From assembly GCA_020630895.1 (NCBI GenBank), contig JAHDII010000179.1:1-6856 (forward strand): a DNA stretch of 6,856 bases, in the 5' to 3' direction. Numbering within the stretch: the stretch's first letter is position 1; each line of letters starts with the position of its first letter. Positions 1 through 6,058 of this stretch are shown in pieces. Source of the stretch: Saprospiraceae bacterium. Its GTDB lineage: Bacteria > Bacteroidota > Bacteroidia > Chitinophagales > Saprospiraceae. Under the pieces are notes generated by a model. It did not search any database and was not told where the DNA came from. It saw only the letters and a program-made list of their open reading frames with translations. The translations under genes and the position numbers were made by a program.

Positions 1-27
1 TTTTTCATGGGTATTTTATTTTTTATT

Positions 28-66
28 ATAGGGTGAGATAATGAATTATCTCACCCTATTTTTTTT
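28..66 (+). terminator. Strong hairpin with T-tract on the plus strand
   Basis: A perfect 14-bp stem pairs 28-41 with 46-59 around the tetraloop TGAA. Its core is GGGTGAGATA/TATCTCACCC, unusually GC-rich for this DNA. On the plus strand it is followed by eight Ts (59-66), the classic layout of an intrinsic terminator for transcription running left to right. Read on the minus strand, the stem is followed by TATAATAAAAAATAAAA, which is A-rich and not a U-tract. It therefore best fits the end of a plus-strand gene entering from the left of the window. It could still serve as a weaker 3' boundary for the minus-strand gene ending at 89. The hairpin is certain from the sequence; its direction of use is inferred. 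Confidence 0.75.
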
Positions 67-88
67 AATAAATAATAATATTTTATAA

Positions 89-1198
89 TTAATGACCTCT
101 CATTAAATAACTTGTTTCTCCTATTTCAATAAAACTTGCTGTTCTATCTGCCATTAAAAACATATAAATATGTTTTCCTCCATCAATAGTAAAATCTAAT
201 TGATATTTTTCTTCATAATCTTTAGCAGTATCATCAGTACGTTCCATTATTCCTTTTACTTTATACTTTGTATCTATAGGTTTAATTGTACCATCTTCTT
301 TTTCTTCAAAAGTTTTTAATCGAATATAATATTCTTTAATTAATTTAATTTTAGGATCTGCTGCTGCTGCCTCTTCTAATTCTTCTTTTGTCATTCCTGT
401 TAAATCAATTAATTGAGGAACGGTATCTGTTACTGTTTCTTCTATATCGTCATATTCTTCTTCTATTTCTTCCACTTCTTCAATAACTTCTTCTTCTCCT
501 TTTTTTCCCTTTTTTCCTTTTTTAGATTTTTCTGCTTTTCCTTTTCCTCCTTTTTCTTTTTCAGCTTTAGGAGGTTTTCTTTTATCTATTACTTTATATG
601 TTTCAATAAATTCAAAATAGGTACTATCTTTAGATTGAAACCTATATTGATTGCCTTGAATTCTAATAAAAGGATACATTTTTTTCTCCCATAAAGAATC
701 TGCACTTGCAACAGGAAATTCTCCTAAGTCTGTAAAATATTCTGCTTCTTTTTTTCTATTTGTTTTTCCCATGTTAGGCATGTGGAAAATAATTTCTTGA
801 TCTTTATTTTTTTTCTTAATTACTAAAGCTTCTACTTGGGCATAATCATTTAAAATTAATTTTAAATGACCTTGAACAGAAGGATCTCTAGCATTCATTA
901 AATTTAATTTGTAGCCATAATTCATGGGTTCAACATTATTGACAGAATACACTCCTTTTAGTCCATCACCGTTGATATAAAGATAATTTCCTAGATAAGC
1001 AAAAGAATATTGACCTGGAGATAATTTTGTTTGATGACCATCTAAAGTTTCTTTAATTTCTGGTTTAAAATCATAGCCTTGTAAAGATTCAGGCGTTCTA
1101 AATTGCCTATCAGAAATATAAGAATAAAATTCATCTTGGGCATTTACTTCTAAAAATGTAGCAAGTAAAATAAAAAAGGTAAACCATTTAAAATTCAT
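89..1198 (-). CDS. Secreted protein of unknown family with charged low-complexity segment
   Basis: This 369-aa protein is not one I recognise. Residues 1-20 form a signal peptide: a short N-region with one Lys, a hydrophobic stretch rich in Phe and Leu, and a probable signal peptidase I site after VNA-20, giving a mature protein beginning QDEF. No lipobox Cys is present, so periplasmic or extracellular location is inferred. Residues 22-200 look folded, with alternating hydrophobic/polar beta-like stretches and many aromatics. Residues 204-234 are almost entirely Lys, Gly, Glu and Pro; 235-257 are almost entirely Glu, Asp, Val and Ile. A second folded-looking segment (about 260-369) ends in SYLMRGH with no sorting domain seen. 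The start is the ATG at 1198, the only one that gives a proper signal peptide; the leader has no Shine-Dalgarno site. It begins 42 bp after the ABC-F gene with no terminator between, so co-transcription is possible. The reading frame and export are well supported; the function is unknown. Confidence 0.88.
   Translation of the reverse strand: MNFKWFTFFILLATFLEVNAQDEFYSYISDRQFRTPESLQGYDFKPEIKETLDGHQTKLSPGQYSFAYLGNYLYINGDGLKGVYSVNNVEPMNYGYKLNLMNARDPSVQGHLKLILNDYAQVEALVIKKKNKDQEIIFHMPNMGKTNRKKEAEYFTDLGEFPVASADSLWEKKMYPFIRIQGNQYRFQSKDSTYFEFIETYKVIDKRKPPKAEKEKGGKGKAEKSKKGKKGKKGEEEVIEEVEEIEEEYDDIEETVTDTVPQLIDLTGMTKEELEEAAAADPKIKLIKEYYIRLKTFEEKEDGTIKPIDTKYKVKGIMERTDDTAKDYEEKYQLDFTIDGGKHIYMFLMADRTASFIEIGETSYLMRGH
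487..562. other. Polypurine/polypyrimidine tract inside the secreted-protein gene
   Basis: The plus strand has an uninterrupted 37-nt pyrimidine run at 487-523 and a further 28-nt run at 535-562, separated by 11 nt of mixed sequence. On the coding (minus) strand these are AAA/GGA/GAA codons for the Lys-Gly-Glu segment. The homopurine runs include stretches of seven and six identical bases, which are typical places for replication slippage. The tract is seen directly; slippage or an unusual DNA structure is inference. Confidence 0.7.
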
Positions 1199-1240
1199 AA
1201 TTATTTATATTAAATTAAAAATATAAAAATACATAGGACG

Positions 1241-3100
1241 TTAGGCTAGTTCAGCTAATTCCATCCAACGCATTTCTTTTTCTTCAATAGAGTTGTTAAT
1301 TTCGTTGAGTTGTATTGAGAGGTCTTTTATTTGTTCTGCTGAAATTTGAGTATTATTAAATTGTTCAGAAACTTTTAATTTTAGTTTTTCTAATTTATCA
1401 ATTTCTTTTTCTAATTTATTAAATTCTTTTCTTTGTTCATAAGATAATTTTGGAGCAGTATTATTTGATTTTGGTTTTGATTTTTTTTCCTCTTTTTCAC
1501 GATTTTCTGATATTTGATTTTTCTTCCAAGTTCTATATTCAGAATAATTTCCATTCCAATCTTTTATTATTCCTTCTCCTTCTAAAATAAAAAGATGATC
1601 CGTTAATTTATCCATAAAATAACGATCATGAGAAACAATCATTAAACAACCTGGAAATTCTTCTAAAAATTCTTCTAAGATATTTAAAGTTAAAATATCT
1701 AAATCATTGGTAGGCTCATCTAAAATTAAAAAATTAGGATTTAAAACTAAAATCGTTAATAAATACAATCTTCTTTTTTCTCCTCCACTCAATTGAGAAA
1801 CATAAACTCTTTGTTGTTTTCTACTAAAAAAGAATTTTTCTAAAAATGCCGCTGGAGTTAATTTACTACCATTACTCAAAGGAATTTCTTCTGCAATATC
1901 TCTAATAACATCTATGACTCTTTTGTCTTCATTGAGTTCAATTCCATCTTGACTATAATGACCAAAAACAATGGTATCTCCTACAACTATTTTTCCAGAA
2001 TCTGGTTTTAATTCTTGAGTAATTAATTTTATAAAAGTAGATTTTCCGGCACCATTGGGTCCTACAATTCCTACTCTTTCTCTTTTTTTAAATTTATAAG
2101 AAAAACTCTCTAATGCTTTAAATGCTCCAAAGTTTTTAGAAACATTATGACATTCTACTATTTTTTTTCCTAATCGCTCCGATTTGAATTCTAATTTAAA
2201 ATCAGAATTTTCTTTTTTTCCAGAAGTTTTTTCTTTGAGATCAAAAAAAGCATCCACTCTTGATTTTGCTTTTGTTCCTCTAGCTTTAGGCTGTCTTCGA
2301 ATCCAATTGAGTTCTCTTTTTAATAATTTTTTATTTTTATCTAAAGTTACAGATTCAATTTCTGATCGAATCGCTTTTTTTTCTAAATAATAAGAATAAT
2401 TTCCTTTGTATTTATGAAGTTCTCCTTGGTCTAATTCATAAATAACATTACAAACTCTATCTAAAAAATACCGATCGTGGGTAATCATAAAAAGAGTTTT
2501 ATTGGGCATTGCCAAATATTGTTCTAACCAATCAATCATATCAACATCTAAATGATTGGTAGGCTCATCTAAAATAAGGAAATCTGGTTCTTCAATTAAT
2601 ACTTTAGCTAAAGCGACTCTTTTTTGTTGACCTCCAGAAAGTGTTTGAATTTCTTGGTATAAATCTTTAATATTAAATCGAGTTAAAATTTCTTTTATTT
2701 TTACTTCAAAATCCCATGCTTTGAGATCTTCCATTTGTTCCAAAATCTTTTGTAGTGCTGCTCCTTCTTTTTTTAATATAACAGCCTCTTCGTAAGCTTT
2801 AATGGTTTGAAGTATTTTATTATCTGAATCAAAAATAGAATCTAGGACGGTAGCTCCTTCTTGAAAAATAGGTTCTTGTGGTAAAAAGCCTATTGTAATA
2901 TCTTTATGAACAAATATTTTGCTGTCTTCTCTTTCTGAATTTTCTATACCCATCAAAACTTTGAGTAAAGTAGATTTTCCAGAACCATTTTTGGCAACTA
3001 AAGCAATTTTTTGACCTTTATCAATATGTAGGGTTATATCGTCGAAAAGGTTTTTTTCGCCGTAGTTTTTAGTAATATGTTCTAATGTTAGAAAATTCAT
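1241..3100 (-). CDS. uup: ABC-F family ATPase, Uup type
   Basis: This complete 619-aa protein has two ABC ATPase domains and no membrane segments, the layout of ABC-F proteins, which bind the ribosome rather than transport solutes. Domain 1 shows Walker A AKNGSGKST (36-44), Q-loop Gln75, signature LSGGQQKR (154-161), Walker B LILDEPTNHLD (175-185; catalytic Glu179) and H-loop His208. The inter-domain linker carries the basic WIRRQPKARGTKAKSR stretch (266-281), typical of ABC-F. Domain 2 shows Walker A GPNGAGKST (347-355), signature LSGGEKRR (437-444), Walker B LILDEPTNDLD (458-468; Glu462) and His491. Residues about 550-619 form a charged coiled coil ending in RWMELAELA, which matches the C-terminal domain of Uup. 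All catalytic residues are intact. Length is close to E. coli Uup (about 635 aa). The start is the ATG at 3100, giving the usual short N-terminus. It lies 23 bp downstream of a strong terminator. Uup has been linked to ribosome function and to precise transposon excision in E. coli; the exact role here is not known. A resistance-type ABC-F is less likely because of the Uup C-terminal domain. Confidence 0.96.
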   Translation of the reverse strand: MNFLTLEHITKNYGEKNLFDDITLHIDKGQKIALVAKNGSGKSTLLKVLMGIENSEREDSKIFVHKDITIGFLPQEPIFQEGATVLDSIFDSDNKILQTIKAYEEAVILKKEGAALQKILEQMEDLKAWDFEVKIKEILTRFNIKDLYQEIQTLSGGQQKRVALAKVLIEEPDFLILDEPTNHLDVDMIDWLEQYLAMPNKTLFMITHDRYFLDRVCNVIYELDQGELHKYKGNYSYYLEKKAIRSEIESVTLDKNKKLLKRELNWIRRQPKARGTKAKSRVDAFFDLKEKTSGKKENSDFKLEFKSERLGKKIVECHNVSKNFGAFKALESFSYKFKKRERVGIVGPNGAGKSTFIKLITQELKPDSGKIVVGDTIVFGHYSQDGIELNEDKRVIDVIRDIAEEIPLSNGSKLTPAAFLEKFFFSRKQQRVYVSQLSGGEKRRLYLLTILVLNPNFLILDEPTNDLDILTLNILEEFLEEFPGCLMIVSHDRYFMDKLTDHLFILEGEGIIKDWNGNYSEYRTWKKNQISENREKEEKKSKPKSNNTAPKLSYEQRKEFNKLEKEIDKLEKLKLKVSEQFNNTQISAEQIKDLSIQLNEINNSIEEKEMRWMELAELA

Positions 3101-3123
3101 TTTTAATAAAAATATTAAACATT

Positions 3124-3167
3124 AAAAAGACCTTCTAAAATGAGTGCTTTTCTTAGAAGGTCTTTTT
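3124..3167 (-). terminator. Intrinsic terminator after the protease gene
   Basis: A perfect 15-bp inverted repeat pairs AAAAAGACCTTCTAA (3124-3138) with TTAGAAGGTCTTTTT (3153-3167) around a 14-nt loop. On the minus strand the stem ends in a five-T run, so it should terminate transcripts of the protease gene, whose stop codon is 29 bp upstream. The A-run on the other arm makes it structurally bidirectional, but no plus-strand gene is seen here. It ends only 23 bp before the ABC-F start codon. Confidence 0.88.
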
Positions 3168-3172
3168 GAATA

Positions 3173-3190
3173 TATCATTCTACAATGATA
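3173..3190 (-). other. Small hairpin between protease stop codon and terminator
   Basis: TATCATT (3173-3179) pairs with AATGATA (3184-3190) around the 4-nt loop CTAC. It begins 5 bp beyond the protease stop codon and sits 5 bp before the large terminator stem, so the transcript would end in two hairpins in tandem. The stem is AT-rich and weak; it could help protect the 3' end or pause polymerase, or be a chance palindrome. Confidence 0.4.
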
Positions 3191-3195
3191 ATAAA

Positions 3196-5313
3196 TTATT
3201 TTAACATATCTTTCATTACTAAAAGTGCTTCTTGAATATAAACATCTTTTTTGATATTTTTAATCCATTTATCATTGCTTTCTCCTTTAGCAGCATCTAC
3301 TTTAAACTTTTCTAAATCTGTAGGCAAATTTTTCACTCCAATTCCCTCAATATCATCTTCCATAATAGATTCATATTTTTTAGCTTCGTCTAATTCTGCT
3401 TGACGTTCTTGAGTATATGTTTCAAGATTTAAAGAATAATTAGAATCGTCTCTTACTTTTTTAAATCGACTAGCATTATCATTAATGAGTTGGAATGTTT
3501 TATTTAAAGTGACTCTTTTCTTGCTATTAGCTATTAATTTATCCAAATTTTTTACTTGACGAACATCTTGGTCATACTCTACAGGATCTATTTGAGTCCA
3601 TTCCATTGCATAATCATATTCTTTTTCGCCTATATCAATTTTTTGGTAGCTATCTGGTAAAATAACATCTGGAACAACTCCTTTTAATTGTGTTGAACCT
3701 CCATCAATTCTATAGAATTTTTGGATAGTCATTTTAACAGAACCTAAAGGCTTCATATCTTTTTTACCCCAAACCATTTCATCTAAATCGACAAACCGCT
3801 GAACGGTTCCTTTTCCAAATGTAGAAGTACTTCCTATTATAACAGCTCTGTTATAATCTTGCATAGCGGCTGCTAAAATTTCAGAAGCAGAAGCACTAAA
3901 TTGATTGACCATAACAATAAGATGTCCATCAAATAATACTCTATCATCAGTGTCTTCATGGATACGAGGTTTAAAATTACGTGCTTTAACTTGAACAATA
4001 GGTCCTTCTTCAATAAATAGACCTGACATTCTTACTACATCACGAAGTGATCCTCCTCCATTATCACGTAAATCTAAAATAATAGATTTTACACCTTGTT
4101 TTTTTAATTTTTTAATTTCTTGAGCGACATCTTCTGAACATTGGCGACCTTCTGGATCATCAAAATCAGCATAAAATCTAGGCAATTTGATATATCCTAT
4201 ATTTTTTATTTTTTCTGGAGAATAATCTAATATTAACGATTTAGCATATCCTTCATTTGTAATAACTATATCACGAATAATAGAAATTACTCTTTCAGTA
4301 CCATCAGAACTTTTAACCGTCAATTTTACTTCCGTTCCTTTTTTTCCTCTAATATAAGATACTACTTCATTAATCAACATACCACTTAAATCAACTGGTT
4401 CAGCATCTCCTTCAGCAGCTTTTAAAATAATATCATTAGCTTTCAATTCTCCTTGTTTCCAAGCAGGTCCTCCTGAAATAATTTCAGTTACTTTAGTTTC
4501 TTCTCCATCAGATTGTAGTCTAGCACCAATTCCTTCTAATTTTCCTTTCATCCCAATATCAAAATTTTCCTTTTCGATAGGAGCATAATAATTAGTATGA
4601 GGATCATAAACTCCTGCTATAGAATTCAAATATAAATCTAAGCGATCTCTTCTTTTGGTACTTTCTAATCTTTTAAACCATTTATCAAATACTTTTTTAA
4701 CATCTTTTCTAGCTTCTTCTTCTAATTCTTCATCTGATTTTACTGTATAATCAGCATCTTCTTTTAAATTCTCTTGTTCATTTTCCTTTTTAGAAACAAC
4801 ACGAGTTAAAATTTCATATTTAATAGATTTTGTCCAACGTTCTTTTTGATCATTATAATCTTTTGCAAACTTTCTTTTTTCTCCATCCAATTCGATATCT
4901 TCATCTTTTGTAAAGTCAAAATCTTTTTCTAATGCTTCTTGATAGTATTCTTTAGCTCGACTAATTCCTGCTTCTACTAAAAGAACAGACATATCAAAAA
5001 ATTCATAAGAAATATCATCTTTCATTGATTCATCTAATAGTGTTTCATATTTAGACAATTGAGTAATATCATCTTGAACTAAAAATCTTTTAGCACCATC
5101 TATTCTATCAAGGTAAGAATTGTATAATTTTGATGAAAAATCATTATCTACTTCTAAAGGATTGTAATGGTAATTTTTAAATCCATCAATCATAGTTTTT
5201 AAAATAACTATTTCTTTTCCTTTATCTGAAGTTAAGTGACTATATGAAAAACTTGCACCTATAATTAAGGCTGCAAAGGGTATGGACAATAAAATAGAAC
5301 GATTTAATTTCAT
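3196..5313 (-). CDS. prc: C-terminal processing (tail-specific) protease, S41A family, Prc/Tsp type
   Basis: This complete 705-aa periplasmic serine endoprotease is of the kind that cleaves proteins from their C-terminal tails. Residues 6-23 form a hydrophobic N-terminal segment, either a signal peptide or a membrane anchor. A long, mostly helical, charged region (30-230) matches the N-terminal domain of Prc/Tsp rather than the shorter CtpA type and ends in the conserved DPHTNYYAP (237-245). A PDZ domain spans about 250-345 (GIGARLQ, GGPAW, NDIIL). The S41 core spans about 365-555: LDLRDNGGGSL (413-423), the SASAS-E motif (473-478) and TFGKGTVQ (498-505). By alignment with E. coli Tsp (Ser430, Asp441, Lys455), the catalytic Ser is Ser475, the Lys is Lys501 and the Asp is Asp486; all are present. 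The tail (about 560-700) resembles the C-terminal domain of Tsp (DUF3340). Length is close to E. coli Tsp (about 680 aa). The start is the ATG at 5313, with no clear Shine-Dalgarno. A 195-bp gap upstream and a terminator downstream suggest a single-gene transcription unit. In other bacteria such enzymes act on lipoproteins, cell-wall hydrolases and mistagged proteins; the substrate here is not shown. Confidence 0.96.
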   Translation of the reverse strand: MKLNRSILLSIPFAALIIGASFSYSHLTSDKGKEIVILKTMIDGFKNYHYNPLEVDNDFSSKLYNSYLDRIDGAKRFLVQDDITQLSKYETLLDESMKDDISYEFFDMSVLLVEAGISRAKEYYQEALEKDFDFTKDEDIELDGEKRKFAKDYNDQKERWTKSIKYEILTRVVSKKENEQENLKEDADYTVKSDEELEEEARKDVKKVFDKWFKRLESTKRRDRLDLYLNSIAGVYDPHTNYYAPIEKENFDIGMKGKLEGIGARLQSDGEETKVTEIISGGPAWKQGELKANDIILKAAEGDAEPVDLSGMLINEVVSYIRGKKGTEVKLTVKSSDGTERVISIIRDIVITNEGYAKSLILDYSPEKIKNIGYIKLPRFYADFDDPEGRQCSEDVAQEIKKLKKQGVKSIILDLRDNGGGSLRDVVRMSGLFIEEGPIVQVKARNFKPRIHEDTDDRVLFDGHLIVMVNQFSASASEILAAAMQDYNRAVIIGSTSTFGKGTVQRFVDLDEMVWGKKDMKPLGSVKMTIQKFYRIDGGSTQLKGVVPDVILPDSYQKIDIGEKEYDYAMEWTQIDPVEYDQDVRQVKNLDKLIANSKKRVTLNKTFQLINDNASRFKKVRDDSNYSLNLETYTQERQAELDEAKKYESIMEDDIEGIGVKNLPTDLEKFKVDAAKGESNDKWIKNIKKDVYIQEALLVMKDMLK

Positions 5314-5385
5314 AACCTAAAATGGTTTTCTGATTTTAAAAATATTATTATATGAATGTATCACACTACAATATACTCTATTCAA

Positions 5386-5398
5386 GAACGATTTGTTC
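5386..5398. repeat. Short inverted repeat GAAC-N5-GTTC
   Basis: GAAC (5386-5389) and GTTC (5395-5398) flank the spacer GATTT, inside a stretch otherwise made of A and T and about 75 bp upstream of the protease start. Spacing and position would suit a dimeric regulator's operator between the tandem repeats and the gene. Four-base arms are short and could arise by chance. Confidence 0.25.
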
Positions 5399-5420
5399 GA
5401 TTTTAAATTAAGACAATATA

Positions 5421-5448
5421 ATTTTAACCGAATTTTAACCGAATTTTA
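5421..5448. repeat. Tandem 11-bp repeats upstream of the protease gene
   Basis: Two exact head-to-tail copies of ATTTTAACCGA (5421-5431 and 5432-5442) are followed by a partial third copy, ATTTTA (5443-5448). On the coding strand each unit reads TCGGTTAAAAT. The period of 11 bp is about one helical turn, so proteins bound to each copy would lie on the same face of DNA. The array directly abuts a TATATTGT sequence resembling a -7 element. The repeat is seen directly; an operator role is inference. Confidence 0.7.
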
Positions 5449-5508
5449 GGATTATTATTTGGAAAGTAGCATGATAAGGGATTTCTACAAAAATAATGCT
5501 AGGAAAAC

Positions 5509-5988
5509 TTATTTGTTTCCTTCAGTAGTAGAAATACCTACTTCCTTTATAGCACCATCTATCTTTTTCATCAAGTCATTCAAATCATTTTTAAGTTGTT
5601 CATTGGCTTCAGTCGATTCTTCTTCTGTCATTTCCTTTCCTTTAAAACCATTGATTTTATCTTGGAGTTCCTCTTTTTGCTCATTGAGCTGACTTAATTT
5701 ATCTAAATATTCATCTGAATTACTTGCTAAATCTTGAGCTTTATCTTTCAAATTTTGAAAAAGAACTGATACTTTATCCATAGCATCATCATATTTCCCT
5801 GCATTATATTTTTCTTTTTCAGATTTGAATAATTTTGTAATGGCACTAAAAGCATCTTTAGTGGCATTAGTAATTGTTTCTACTGTTTCTTTTGCATCTT
5901 CCTTTTCAGTAGGTGTTCCTAAAAAATAGTTATATCCTAATATTCCTACAAATACAACTAAACCTAATTTTATTAATGTTTTTATCAT
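5509..5988 (-). CDS. Small membrane-anchored protein with predicted coiled coil, unknown function
   Basis: This 159-aa protein has one hydrophobic segment at residues 5-24 (LIKLGLVVFVGILGYNYFLG), preceded by two Lys, which should leave the rest outside the cytoplasm. The remainder is rich in Lys, Glu, Asp, Leu and Gln. It includes the segment KSEKEKYNAGKYDDAMDKV (55-73) and heptad-like stretches at about 30-60, 66-116 and 125-148, so a helical or coiled-coil stalk is likely. Cys and Trp are absent and no enzymatic motif is visible. Small proteins of this general look occur in Bacteroidota, but I cannot name a family. The start is the ATG at 5988, directly before the membrane segment; the leader has no Shine-Dalgarno. 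It follows the DUF3857 gene by 70 bp, with a candidate promoter element in the gap. A functional link with the downstream protease is possible from position only. Confidence 0.85.
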   Translation of the reverse strand: MIKTLIKLGLVVFVGILGYNYFLGTPTEKEDAKETVETITNATKDAFSAITKLFKSEKEKYNAGKYDDAMDKVSVLFQNLKDKAQDLASNSDEYLDKLSQLNEQKEELQDKINGFKGKEMTEEESTEANEQLKNDLNDLMKKIDGAIKEVGISTTEGNK

Positions 5989-6016
5989 TACTATAAATAT
6001 TTTATCCTATAAATGA

Positions 6017-6024
6017 CAAATTTA
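6017..6024 (-). promoter_or_regulatory. Candidate Bacteroidota -7 promoter element for the 159-aa protein gene
   Basis: On the minus strand this reads TAAATTTG, an exact match to the Bacteroidota consensus TAnnTTTG. It lies 28 bp before the ATG at 5988, which would give a short leader of about 20-25 nt. The expected TTG at -33 is not present; only a degenerate TTTATTA sits about 20 bp upstream. In such AT-rich DNA a match of this kind can occur by chance. Confidence 0.35.
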
Positions 6025-6058
6025 ACTAATTTATTGTAGATAATAAATGATTAAGAGC

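Larger units (their letters stand above)
5314..5508 (-). promoter_or_regulatory. Presumed promoter region of the protease gene
   Basis: This 195-bp gap is the longest non-coding stretch in the window and lies just upstream of the protease start. It contains two copies of TATATTGT on the minus strand (5413-5420 and 5368-5375), each one base short of the Bacteroidota -7 element TAnnTTTG, but neither has a convincing TTG at the expected -33 distance. It also holds tandem 11-bp repeats and a small inverted repeat, listed separately. I see no strong terminator for the 159-aa gene that ends at 5509, so read-through from that gene is possible. A promoter somewhere in the gap is likely, but its exact position is not determined. 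Confidence 0.45.

Noticed and set aside
1..8. Minus-strand ATG at 8 as the start of a further gene
   Set aside because: Only two codons and two bases are visible, so it cannot be supported as a gene; kept only as an alternative in the left-end finding.
413..694. Plus-strand open frame encoding a Phe/Ser-rich peptide
   Set aside because: It is antisense to the Lys/Glu-rich segment of the 369-aa protein; the Phe and Ser runs are simply the complement of Lys and Glu codons.
1199..1240. Promoter between the ABC-F gene and the 369-aa gene
   Set aside because: The 42-bp gap is almost pure A/T with no TAnnTTTG or TTG pair on the minus strand; no promoter could be placed.
2184..2390. Plus-strand open frame of 68 codons
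   Set aside because: It lies wholly inside the ABC-F gene on the opposite strand, opposite its conserved inter-domain linker, and shows no recognisable motif.
5467..5501. Inverted repeat TAGCAT/ATGCTA as a terminator for the 159-aa gene
   Set aside because: The stem is only 6 bp with a 23-nt loop and has no good T-tract on the minus strand; too weak to call.
5459..5692. Plus-strand open frame of 77 codons
   Set aside because: It is mostly antisense to the 3' end of the 159-aa gene, starts with TTG, and its Ser/Leu-rich translation looks like a shadow.
6029..6048. Inverted repeat ATTTATT/AATAAAT after the DUF3857 gene as a terminator
   Set aside because: The stem is seven A-T pairs only, with no following T-tract on the minus strand; expected by chance in DNA this AT-rich.
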